This document shows positions 36,116 through 43,601 of a stretch of 64,000 nt of DNA, in pieces; position 1 is the first letter of the stretch, and every line of letters begins with the position of its first letter. The stretch spans positions 1,674,001 through 1,738,000 of the forward strand of contig NZ_JAJDFX010000002.1 in assembly GCF_024704385.1 (NCBI RefSeq), read 5' to 3'. This stretch comes from Cellulomonas sp. P24. GTDB lineage: Bacteria; Actinomycetota; Actinomycetes; Actinomycetales; Cellulomonadaceae. A program made the translations under genes and the position numbers. The notes beneath the pieces were generated by a model. That model searched no databases. It saw only the letters and a list, made by a program, of their open reading frames with translations, and was not told the origin of the DNA.

Positions 36116-36571
36116 GTGGACGCCACAGCGGCGGCAGGGCCGACGGACGCCCTGCGCGAGCCGGAGCCCGGTCTGCGGAGACTCCGTCATTCGCGCCGTG
36201 ATCTTCGGCTCGAGCTCCTCCGGGTCAACCGGTGGCGTCGCCTCGTGAGGGCGCGCATCGAGGTCGCCGTCGCCGCTGCGACGATGCCCGACCCGCTGGG
36301 CCAGGACCCCCTCCCCTACCTGGGTGTCGACGTCCAGGCCCTTCTGCCGATGCAGGTCGAGCTCGAGACGGCGCTGCGCAGCGGCCTGCCGATCGGCGAG
36401 CTCGACCGTCTCGACCTGCTCCGCGACCTCGACCGACGGCTCTGCGCGTACCAGCAGTCCGTGGCGACCGCTCTCGAGCTCGCGACGGAGGACTTCATCG
36501 CCCACCTGGCGCTCCACCCGGCGGCGGCGCTCGACCTCCCCGCGCTGCAGAGTGCTCGCGAATCAGCCTGA
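36116..36571 (+). CDS. Helical hypothetical protein, remotely RsiG-like
   Basis: 151 residues, starting GTG 36116. Two long Arg/Leu-rich helices ([20 protein letters not shown] onward, and [19 protein letters not shown] onward) are separated by a Pro-rich loop [14 protein letters not shown]. The first helix segment [13 protein letters not shown] resembles the SYLRRLVQGRLDI helix of RsiG anti-sigma proteins, but the c-di-GMP signature is not kept (Ser to Asn, Gln to Arg, Asp to Glu). An anti-sigma or coiled-coil adaptor role is only a guess. It lies directly upstream of crp on the same strand. Confidence 0.65.
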   Translation: MDATAAAGPTDALREPEPGLRRLRHSRRDLRLELLRVNRWRRLVRARIEVAVAAATMPDPLGQDPLPYLGVDVQALLPMQVELETALRSGLPIGELDRLDLLRDLDRRLCAYQQSVATALELATEDFIAHLALHPAAALDLPALQSARESA

Positions 36572-36635
36572 TACGGCAGACTGGGCCCGATCCCAGACGT
36601 CGCACAACAGGTTGAGAAGGTCGGTGAAGGACATC

Positions 36636-37313
36636 GTGGACGACGCCGTCGTGCTCTCTGCTCCCTTGTTCTCCCACATGGAGCCCGAGGCGTCGCGAGC
36701 CCTCCTGTCGTCCATGACACCCTTGGAGTTCGCTCGCGGCGCGGCCATCTTCCACGAGGGCGACCCGGGCGACCGGCTCTACGTGATCGCCAGCGGGAAG
36801 ATCAAGCTCGGGCGCCGCTCGAACGATGGCCGCGAGAACCTTCTCGCGGTGATCGGCCCGGGCGAGATGTTCGGCGAGCTCTCGCTGTTCGACCCGGGTC
36901 CGCGGACCGCGTCCGCGACGGTCGTCGCCGACGCTGTGGTGCTCGAGCTCGACCACGCCGAGCTGAACACCTGGCTCGCCGACCACCCGAAGGTCGCGAT
37001 CCACCTGCTCCAGGCCCTCGGCCACCGGCTTCGCCGCACCAACGAGACGCTCGCCGACCTGGTCTTCTCCGACGTCCCCGGTCGGGTCGCCAAGGCCCTG
37101 CTCGACCTCTCGACGCGGTTCGGCGAGCCGGTCGACGACGGTCTGCGCGTCGCGCACGACCTCACCCAGGAGGAGCTCGCCCAGCTCGTCGGTGCCTCGC
37201 GGGAGACGGTCAACAAGGCCCTCGCAGACTTCGCCGCCCGCGGCTGGGTCCGCCGCGACGGCCGAGCCGTCGTCCTCCTCGACCTCCCCCGCCTCGAACG
37301 CCGAGCCCGCTAA
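36636..37313 (+). CDS. crp: Crp/Fnr-family transcriptional regulator (cAMP receptor protein type)
   Basis: 225 residues, as in mycobacterial Crp. The cyclic-nucleotide domain has FHEGDPGDRLYVIASGKIKL and the phosphate-binding cassette IGPGEMFGELSLFDPGPRTASA, with the Glu and Arg that hold cAMP. The C-terminal winged helix is DLTQEELAQLVGASRETVNKAL. GTG 36636 is preferred, with AAGGA just upstream; GTG 36624 is an alternative adding four residues. Neighbours nth upstream and ridA/whiB downstream match the conserved locus. Confidence 0.94.
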   Translation: MDDAVVLSAPLFSHMEPEASRALLSSMTPLEFARGAAIFHEGDPGDRLYVIASGKIKLGRRSNDGRENLLAVIGPGEMFGELSLFDPGPRTASATVVADAVVLELDHAELNTWLADHPKVAIHLLQALGHRLRRTNETLADLVFSDVPGRVAKALLDLSTRFGEPVDDGLRVAHDLTQEELAQLVGASRETVNKALADFAARGWVRRDGRAVVLLDLPRLERRAR

Positions 37314-37347
37314 CCCCGCCCCCGCCCCTGACGCCCCTCGCCCCTGA

Positions 37348-37421
37348 CGCCGAGATCGTGAGTGCGCGCCGAGATCGGGGGTTCCACCGTGCGATCTCGG
37401 CGCGCCGTCACGATCTCGGCG
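37348..37421. repeat. Two-tier palindrome, left copy
   Basis: Outer stem 37348-37361 with 37408-37421 (14 bp perfect), a 2x2 internal loop, inner stem 37364-37377 with 37392-37405 (14 bp perfect), and a 14-nt loop at 37378-37391 ending CGTG. It begins 35 bp after crp and ends 126 bp before the AbiEi/DUF559 gene. Architecture is the same as the element at 38624. It might also end crp transcription. Confidence 0.9.
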
Positions 37422-37547
37422 GGCGGTTGGCGGCTGGCGGCGGCGGTTGGCGGGGTGAGGCGTCCACAAGTGGGGCGGCGCGCGGGTGGCGCACTGAGGC
37501 GGGTGGCGCGCCGAGGGTGACGGGTCTCGATCTGCGACTACTGGGGC

Positions 37548-38597
37548 ATGTTCGTCACGTTGAACGGGTACCTGTCGCCATCGGCACCGAACGCCGACGC
37601 AGGACCGCTGCCCTCGTCGTCCGTCGTGCTCGCGCGCGAGATCGACCCGTCCGACCTGCGGCACGCCGTGCGGTCCGGCGCGCTGGTGCGCATCCGCCGC
37701 GGGGCGTACCACTCGCGTGCGGAGCCGACGGCGTCTGATCCGATGATCGGCGCGCGGCGGCGCATCGCGGCAGTCGCGCACCAGCTGACGGCCGACTTCT
37801 GGTTCAGTCACGAGTCGGCCGCACTCGTCTGGGGGCTGTGGCTCTCCACACCACCGGCCCAGACGCACCTGATCCAGACGGTGAACCCGAACCGTCACAC
37901 GGACCGAGGCATCCGTCGCCACTGCTCCGAGCTCCCGCTGCGCGACCGCGACCAGCACGCCGGCGTCCCCGTGACCTCGCTCCTCCGCACCGCGGTCGAC
38001 TGCGCGATGTCACTGCCTGGACCACAAGGGCTCGCCGTCGTCGACTCAGCTCTCCGGCTCGACGCATCGGTGGTCGACACATCACCGTGCGGGACCGCGC
38101 TGGACCGAGCCGGTCAGGGTACGTCGAGACGTCCGTCGACGTGCCAGGCGGTGCGAGACGAGCTGGAGGCACGCCTCCGCCGGTCCGCCGGTCGTCGAGG
38201 TGTCCGACGAGCACGGGTCGTCGCCGCCTGGGCGGACGAGGGGTCCGAGTCGCCCGGCGAGTCGATGACACGGCATGCCCTGCTCAGCGGTGGGTTCCCC
38301 CGACCGACGACCCAGGTCCTGGTCGCAACGAGGATCGGCGTCTTCCGCGTCGACCTCGGCTGGCCGCAGTGGAAGGTCGGGATCGAGTTCGACGGGTTCG
38401 TGAAGTACGCGGACCCCCGAGCGGGCAGCGCTGCCGATGCCGTGTTCGCCGAGAAGAGACGGCAGGACGCCCTCGAGGAGGCCGGCTGGATCATCGTCCG
38501 CGTGACGTGGGCCGACCTGAAGGACCCGTGTGCACTGGCCCCTCGCATCGCGGCTACCGTCCGCCGACGCCGCCCCACGTTCCCCGCGATGCCGTGA
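37548..38597 (+). CDS. AbiEi-type winged helix plus DUF559 nuclease-like protein
   Basis: 349 residues. The N-terminal part (REIDPSDLRHAVRSGALVRI then RRGAYHSRAE, about residues 30-60) is the AbiEi-antitoxin winged helix; a middle region HESAALVWGLWL follows. The C-terminal 84 residues are a DUF559/Vsr-like fold: D269 in FRVDLGWPQWKVG, E280 and D282 in GIEFDGFVKY, K303 in FAEKRRQDALEEAGW, then IIVRVTW, an arrangement like PD-(D/E)XK nucleases. No toxin partner is adjacent. It sits between two matching palindromes (ends at 37421 and 38624) and interrupts the usual crp-to-ridA order. Nuclease activity and any link with the palindromes are inferred. Confidence 0.82.
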   Translation: MFVTLNGYLSPSAPNADAGPLPSSSVVLAREIDPSDLRHAVRSGALVRIRRGAYHSRAEPTASDPMIGARRRIAAVAHQLTADFWFSHESAALVWGLWLSTPPAQTHLIQTVNPNRHTDRGIRRHCSELPLRDRDQHAGVPVTSLLRTAVDCAMSLPGPQGLAVVDSALRLDASVVDTSPCGTALDRAGQGTSRRPSTCQAVRDELEARLRRSAGRRGVRRARVVAAWADEGSESPGESMTRHALLSGGFPRPTTQVLVATRIGVFRVDLGWPQWKVGIEFDGFVKYADPRAGSAADAVFAEKRRQDALEEAGWIIVRVTWADLKDPCALAPRIAATVRRRRPTFPAMP

Positions 38598-38623
38598 CCC
38601 GCGGCGAACCCCCCGCCCCAACG

Positions 38624-38695
38624 CGCGAACTCGTGACGGCGCGTCGATCTCGTACATCAGAACGTGCGAGATCGACGCGCAGTCACGAGTTCGCG
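38624..38695. repeat. Two-tier palindrome, right copy
   Basis: Outer stem 38624-38637 with 38682-38695 (14 bp perfect), a 1x1 internal loop, inner stem 38639-38652 with 38667-38680 (14 bp perfect), and a 14-nt loop 38653-38666 ending CGTG. It starts 26 bp after the AbiEi/DUF559 stop. Stem bases differ from the left copy at several paired positions, yet pairing is kept. Confidence 0.9.
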
Positions 38696-38745
38696 GGAAG
38701 GCCCGGGTGAGGGCTGAGGGGAGGGAGCCGGGGTGGGGACGAGGG

Positions 38746-39225
38746 TCAGGGGTGGGTGAGCTCGACGATGAGCTCGACCTCGACGGGAGAGTCGAGCGGG
38801 AGGACCGCGACGCCGACGGCGCTCCGCGCGTGGATGCCTGCCTCGCCCATGACCTCACCGAGGAGCTCGCTCGCGCCGTTCACCACACCGGGCTGACCGG
38901 TGAAGTCGGGGGCGCTCGAGACGAATCCGACGACCTTGACCACACGCAGACGGACGTCCTCGTCGACGACGGAGAGGACCGCCGCCAGCGCGTTCAGCGC
39001 CGCCGTGCGCGCAAGTCCCTTCGCCACTGCCGGATCCACCAGGTCGGCACCCACTCCGACCTTGCCGGTCGTCGACAGCGCACCCGCCACGAACGGCAGC
39101 TGGCCCGAGGTGTAGACGTAGTCACCCGACCGCACCGCAGGGACGTACGCCGCGACAGGTGCAGCGACCGGGGGCAGAGTCAGCCCGAGCTCGGCGAGTC
39201 GTGCGAGCAGCGCGGCGCGGTTCAT
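38746..39225 (-). CDS. RidA/YjgF-family enamine deaminase
   Basis: 159 residues. RidA proteins hydrolyse reactive enamine/imine intermediates from PLP enzymes. Seen here: YVPAVRSGDYVYTSGQLPFV, the central NALAAVLSVVDEDVRLRVVK, and the C-terminal RSAVGVAVLPLDSPVEVELI where the substrate-binding Arg of this family lies. The ATG overlaps the DUF4177 stop (ATGA), so the two are co-translated. The pair lies between crp and whiB as in mycobacteria. Confidence 0.92.
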   Translation of the reverse strand: MNRAALLARLAELGLTLPPVAAPVAAYVPAVRSGDYVYTSGQLPFVAGALSTTGKVGVGADLVDPAVAKGLARTAALNALAAVLSVVDEDVRLRVVKVVGFVSSAPDFTGQPGVVNGASELLGEVMGEAGIHARSAVGVAVLPLDSPVEVELIVELTHP

Positions 39226-39398
39226 CGTGCGCCCTCGGGCTGCCCACCGGTCGGGCGCTTGAGGTACGCGACGAGCCCGGCATCGGGCCCCTGCACGACC
39301 TGGACGAGCTCCCACCCGTCGGCGCCCCACTGGTCGAGGATCGCCTTGGTGGCATGGATGATCAACGGGACGGTCGCGTACTCCCAGGTGGTGGCCAT
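39222..39398 (-). CDS. DUF4177-family small protein
   Basis: 58 residues from ATG 39398: it starts MATTWEYATVPLIIH and has WGADGWELVQVVQG and VAYLKRP, the WEYxxxP...GWELV pattern of DUF4177. No known function. TAGGCT (39405-39410, minus strand) is six bases upstream, giving a leaderless DUF4177-ridA transcript; that box overlaps the last codon and stop of whiB. Its stop overlaps the ridA start by four bases. Confidence 0.88.
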   Translation of the reverse strand: MATTWEYATVPLIIHATKAILDQWGADGWELVQVVQGPDAGLVAYLKRPTGGQPEGAR

Positions 39399-39407
39399 GG
39401 GCTCAGC

Positions 39408-39710
39408 CTAGCGACGGCCTCCCGCATACACGTCGAGCAGCGCGTCGGGAGACGTCAGTACCTCGCGCCACGACGTCACGTCGGGTTGTCGCCTGAGCAG
39501 TGCGCGCCGTTCACGTTCGGTCATGCCCCCCCACACACCGAACTGCATCCCCGAGTCGAGGGCGTCGGCCAAGCAGTCGAGCTTGACCGTGCACCCCATG
39601 CAGACCGCGCGCGCCTCACGTTGGGCCGCGCCCTGGACGAACAGCTCATCCGGAGACCTCCCGGCACACGCCGCCTCCGCCGCCCAATGCTGATCCTGGA
39701 GCACTGCCAC
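39408..39710 (-). CDS. WhiB-family iron-sulfur transcription factor (WhiB4-like by position)
   Basis: 100 residues. The four cluster cysteines are present: one in EAACAGRSPDELF, then CMGC and the last in TVKLDCLADAL; the turn GVWGG follows and then ERRALLRRQ, the basic DNA-binding tail. WhiB proteins sense O2 or NO through a [4Fe-4S] cluster and bind sigma factor. GTG 39710 has a GGGGGG run upstream. Divergent from the PBP gene, the same pairing as whiB4-ponA2. Confidence 0.93.
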   Translation of the reverse strand: MAVLQDQHWAAEAACAGRSPDELFVQGAAQREARAVCMGCTVKLDCLADALDSGMQFGVWGGMTERERRALLRRQPDVTSWREVLTSPDALLDVYAGGRR

Positions 39711-39888
39711 GACGTCCCCCCCTTTCGCCGGGCCGCAAAGCGGTCCCACTGTGGAGCGACCCTCGCGTCTCGCGAGCGCCATCGCTCTGAACGGAGCATT
39801 CCCCGCCCCCATACGGACGCTATCTGGTCCCCCCCGGTCCCTGCATAGGCCATTCGGCTCAGGAAAGCGCACGCATGCACCCGAGCGG

Positions 39889-39953
39889 TGCAGCGTGATG
39901 CCCCGATCGGGTGCCCTGTGCAGGAACCGTGCAGGTGCCGCGATCACGCTGCA
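39889..39953. promoter_or_regulatory. 11-bp inverted repeat and GTGCA boxes between whiB and PBP genes
   Basis: TGCAGCGTGAT (39889-39899) and ATCACGCTGCA (39943-39953) are exact reverse complements 43 bp apart. Two further GTGCAG boxes lie between. The 286-bp divergent spacer is otherwise without a gene. A role as regulator site for either gene is inferred. Confidence 0.45.
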
Positions 39954-39996
39954 CAGCGCGGTCCACCCGGCGTGACCTCCCGTACCCTGAGGGACT

Positions 39997-42516
39997 ATGG
40001 CTTCCTCTGCACGCCCGCGCGGCCGTCAGGTCAACGTCCTGCAGGCGCTCGCGCTCCTCCTTGCGTTCCTGCTCGTCGCGGGTATCGGTGGCGTGCTGGC
40101 CGCCGGGCTCGCACTGCCGGCAGCAGCGACGGTGAGCTCGCTGACCAACGGGACCGCCCAGGTCTTCGAGGACCTCCCGACCGCTCTGGAGGAGCTCCCG
40201 CTCTCGCAGAAGTCGACGATCTACGCGGCCGACGGCACGGTGCTCGCGACGTTCTACTACGAGAACCGGATCGTCGTCCCGCTCACGGACATCTCTCCGC
40301 TGATGCAGCGTGCTGTGATCGACACCGAGGACAAGCGCTTCTACGAGCACGGCGGCGTCGACCCCACCGGAATCCTGCGGGCCGCTGTCAAGAATGCGAC
40401 GACGAGCGGCCTCCAGGGCGCCTCGACCCTCACGCAGCAGTACGTGAAGAACGTCCTGATCGAGGACGCGTTGGCGAAGAACGACCAGGCGGCCGTCAAT
40501 GCCGCCCGCGACGACTCGATCAGCCGCAAGCTCCGTGAGGCGAAGCTCGCGATCGCACTGGAGCAGAAGTACACCAAGGACGAGATCCTCGGCCGGTACC
40601 TCAACATCGCCCAGTTCGGCATCAACGTCTGGGGCGTCGAGGCCGCGTGCGAGTACTACTTCGGCCACTCGGCGAAGGAGATGACGCCGGCCGAGGCGGC
40701 GACCCTGGCGGGGGTGACCAACGGCCCGAGCATCTACGACCCGGAGCACAGCACGGCGAAGTCGCAGGAGCGCCGCAACATCGTCCTCGGTCTCATGCTC
40801 GCGGAGCACGACATCACCGAGGCCGAGTACCAGACCGCGATCGCGACTCCTCTCAAGGACATGCTGCACATCACGCCCACCGCCCAAGGGTGCATGTCCG
40901 CCAACGTGATCGGCGGGGTCACGTACAACGCCGGGTTCTTCTGCGACTACGTGACCTGGGTCATCAAGAACGACCCGGCGTTCGGCAAGACCGTCGAGGA
41001 CCGCAAGCAGCTGCTCGAGCGTGGCGGCCTCGACATCCACACGTCGATCGACCTGCACCTCCAGCAGATCGCCAACACCGAGGTCAACAACGGCGTCCCG
41101 CAGAACGACCCCTCAGGGGTCGCGTCCTCGATCGTGACGGTCGAGCCCGGGACGGGCCTGATCAAGGCGATGGCGGAGAACCGGACGTTCAACAACACCA
41201 GTGCGCCGGGCGACCGCGAGACGGCGGTGAACTTCAACACCGGCACGGCCTACGGGTCATCGACGGGCTTCCAACCGGGATCGTCGTTCAAGCCCTTCAC
41301 GCTTCTCGCGTGGCTCCAGGACGGCCACAGCCTGTACGAGACCGTCAACGGCGCCAAGGTGTCGTACAACGGCAACGCGTTCAAGGCGTCGTGCCTCGAC
41401 GGCGGCGCGTACCGCCTGTACTCGCCGTGGACCCCGTCCAACTCCGAGGGCGGCGGGACGGGCAACGTCACCGCGCTCCAGGCCACGACGAACTCGATCA
41501 ACACCGCGTACGTCGCGATGGCCAGCAAGATCGATCTCTGCGACACGTTCACGAACGCGAAGAACCTCGGCGTGACCGCCGCCAACGGCGGCCCGCTCCA
41601 GATCGCGCCATCCGGAGTCATCGGCGGTGCGAGCAACGTCTCCCCGCTGAGCATGGCGGCGGCCTACGCCGCGCTCGCGGCCAACGGGAACTTCTGCGAG
41701 CCGGTCGCGATCACGAGCATGACCGACGCGAGCGGCAAGTCACTGGCGGTCCCGCAGCCGAACTGCCGTCAGGCGATCGACCCGAAGGTCGCCGCGACGG
41801 CCGTCTACGCGATGAGCACGGTCATCAAGTCCGGCACCGCGTCCGGGATCCACTGGCCGTCGTCGCGGCCGGCGGCCGGCAAGACCGGGACGACGGACCA
41901 CAGCGTCGAGACCTGGTTCGTCGGGTTCACCCCGCAGCTGTCGACCGCCGTGTGGACAGGGTATTCCGAGGGCAACCACCCGCTCGAGCGCATGACGATC
42001 AACGGCGTCTACAAGAGCGCGTTCTACGGCGCGACGATCTCCGCCCCGACCTGGAAGCGGTTCATGCTGCAAGCGCTCGCGAACGCACCGGCGACGCCCT
42101 TCCCGGCCCCGGACCCGACCCTCCTCTATGGCGCCAAGGTCACCGTGCCGAACGTGGTCGGCCAGTCGCCGGCCGCAGCGACGGCCACGCTCCAGGCCGC
42201 CGGCTTCACCGTCACGACGGCCCCGGCACCGGTGTACTCGGATCAGCCGGCCGGCACCGTAGCCTCGACGAACCCCGCCGCGGGCTCGAGCGTGACCCGG
42301 GGCAGCAGCGTCGAGCTGACCGTGTCGAACGGACCGGCTCCGGTCGTCGTCTCGCCGCCCATCGGGCTGCCGACGGGCCCGCCCAACGGGAAGTCGAACC
42401 CCCTGCGGTCGGCCATTGAGGCACGCCGGCACAGCTGTCGGCAGCCTCGCGGCGGCTGGGGCAGCGGCGCTCGCCTACGCCTCGCTCGTCGAGCGCAACT
42501 GGTATGCGCTGCGTGA
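39997..42516 (+). CDS. Bifunctional penicillin-binding protein with PASTA domain (PonA2-like)
   Basis: About 839 residues as read. N-terminal membrane anchor (residues 10-35); glycosyltransferase-51 domain with AVIDTEDKRFYEHGGVDPTG and GASTLTQQYVKN; transpeptidase with nucleophile motif SSFKPF, SIN in TNSINTAYVAM and KTG in AAGKTGTTD; then one PASTA domain starting VTVPNVVGQSPAAATATLQA. It polymerises and crosslinks peptidoglycan. TACCCT (39983-39988) lies 8 nt before the ATG. The C-terminal 33 residues are Arg-rich and odd; one extra C in the run 42399-42403 would instead end the protein at 42419 with a TTGA overlap onto the next gene. Confidence 0.92.
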   Translation: MASSARPRGRQVNVLQALALLLAFLLVAGIGGVLAAGLALPAAATVSSLTNGTAQVFEDLPTALEELPLSQKSTIYAADGTVLATFYYENRIVVPLTDISPLMQRAVIDTEDKRFYEHGGVDPTGILRAAVKNATTSGLQGASTLTQQYVKNVLIEDALAKNDQAAVNAARDDSISRKLREAKLAIALEQKYTKDEILGRYLNIAQFGINVWGVEAACEYYFGHSAKEMTPAEAATLAGVTNGPSIYDPEHSTAKSQERRNIVLGLMLAEHDITEAEYQTAIATPLKDMLHITPTAQGCMSANVIGGVTYNAGFFCDYVTWVIKNDPAFGKTVEDRKQLLERGGLDIHTSIDLHLQQIANTEVNNGVPQNDPSGVASSIVTVEPGTGLIKAMAENRTFNNTSAPGDRETAVNFNTGTAYGSSTGFQPGSSFKPFTLLAWLQDGHSLYETVNGAKVSYNGNAFKASCLDGGAYRLYSPWTPSNSEGGGTGNVTALQATTNSINTAYVAMASKIDLCDTFTNAKNLGVTAANGGPLQIAPSGVIGGASNVSPLSMAAAYAALAANGNFCEPVAITSMTDASGKSLAVPQPNCRQAIDPKVAATAVYAMSTVIKSGTASGIHWPSSRPAAGKTGTTDHSVETWFVGFTPQLSTAVWTGYSEGNHPLERMTINGVYKSAFYGATISAPTWKRFMLQALANAPATPFPAPDPTLLYGAKVTVPNVVGQSPAAATATLQAAGFTVTTAPAPVYSDQPAGTVASTNPAAGSSVTRGSSVELTVSNGPAPVVVSPPIGLPTGPPNGKSNPLRSAIEARRHSCRQPRGGWGSGARLRLARRAQLVCAA

Positions 42517-43366
42517 GGTCACTGTCCCGGTGCTGCCGCCAGGCGCGTCGCCGTTGCGGGTCCTGCACCTGTCGGACCTGCACCTGACGCCGTCGCAGCG
42601 GCGGAAGCGCGACTGGGTCCGCGATCTTGCGAGCCTGCGGCCGGACCTCGTCGTGGACACCGGGGACAACATCGCGCACGCTGACGGCCTGCGCCCGGTG
42701 CTGGATGCGCTGGATCCCCTGCTCGGTACCCCCGGCGCCTTCGTGATGGGGTCGAACGACTACTACGCGCCCCGGCTGAAGAACCCGGCCCGATACCTAC
42801 GCGCGGATGCCCGGGACACGCATCACGTCCTCCCCGTTCGCCTACCGGCCGGAGAGCTCGCGGCAGAGCTCGTCCGCGCGGGCTGGCGCGACCTGACGAA
42901 TACCCGCGACTCGGTCGAGGCCGGGGGCCGCACGGTCGACCTCGTCGGTGTCGACGACCCTCATCTCGACCGCGACCGGTTCCCGATCCGTCCCCCCGAG
43001 GCCGCCTCCGCACCCGGCACGACCGGCACGGAACGCGCACTCAGGATCGGCGTCGCGCATGCCCCGTACGTCCGGGTGCTCGACGCGATGCTCGCCGACG
43101 GCAGCGACCTGATCCTCGCGGGACACACGCACGGCGGCCAGCTCGCGGTCCCGTTCTACGGCGCCCTGGTGACCAACTGCGACCTCGACCCCGGACGGGC
43201 CAAGGGTCTGCACGGGTGGCCAGGAGCCCGGCCCGACACTCCCGCGGGGCAAGCGGTCCACTCGACCTGGCTGCACGTCTCGGCGGGCCTCGGGACGTCC
43301 CCGTACGCGCCGGTCCGGTTCGCCTGCCGACCTGAGGCGACGCTGCTGACGCTCGTCGGTCGCTGA
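42416..43366 (+). CDS. Metallophosphoesterase, membrane-associated
   Basis: 316 residues from a TTG at 42416. A hydrophobic N-terminus (GSLAAAGAAALAYASLV) is followed by the calcineurin-like core: LHLSDLHLTPSQ (D-x-H), VDTGDNIAH (GD), MGSNDYY (GND), and AGHTHGGQLAVP (GHxH). It hydrolyses phosphoesters with two metals; substrate unknown. It follows the PBP gene, as in other actinobacteria, probably with a four-base overlap if the PBP frame is corrected. Confidence 0.93.
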   Translation: MRHAGTAVGSLAAAGAAALAYASLVERNWYALREVTVPVLPPGASPLRVLHLSDLHLTPSQRRKRDWVRDLASLRPDLVVDTGDNIAHADGLRPVLDALDPLLGTPGAFVMGSNDYYAPRLKNPARYLRADARDTHHVLPVRLPAGELAAELVRAGWRDLTNTRDSVEAGGRTVDLVGVDDPHLDRDRFPIRPPEAASAPGTTGTERALRIGVAHAPYVRVLDAMLADGSDLILAGHTHGGQLAVPFYGALVTNCDLDPGRAKGLHGWPGARPDTPAGQAVHSTWLHVSAGLGTSPYAPVRFACRPEATLLTLVGR

Positions 43367-43403
43367 TCCGTGGACCGGTTTCGTGGCACTGCCCAACCTC
43401 GGC

Positions 43404-43409
43404 TATCCT
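43404..43409 (+). promoter_or_regulatory. -10 box of tRNA-Pro
   Basis: TATCCT 13 bp before the mature 5' end of the tRNA. No clear -35 was found. Confidence 0.45.
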
Positions 43410-43422
43410 GAGCAGGCTTCAC

Positions 43423-43498
<76 letters not shown>

Positions 43499-43505
43499 GG
43501 TGGAT

Positions 43506-43537
43506 GAGGGCTCGTCAGAGGGATCTGACGGGCCCTC
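43506..43537. terminator. Terminator after tRNA-Pro
   Basis: GAGGGC pairs with GCCCTC and, inside, CGTCAGA with TCTGACG around a four-base loop: 13 base pairs with one mismatch. It lies 10 bp past the tRNA and 65 bp past the stop of the minus-strand monooxygenase, so it may serve both. Confidence 0.8.
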
Positions 43538-43601
43538 TGTCGTCCCTGGAGCAGGCGCCATCACCGCACCCGGGCACGCGCCATCGATCCCCCCACCCGG
43601 G

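Noticed and set aside
37348-38695. Palindromes considered as terminal inverted repeats of an insertion sequence
   Set aside because: Each is a self-contained hairpin, not one half of a repeat pair; no transposase and no target-site duplication were seen.
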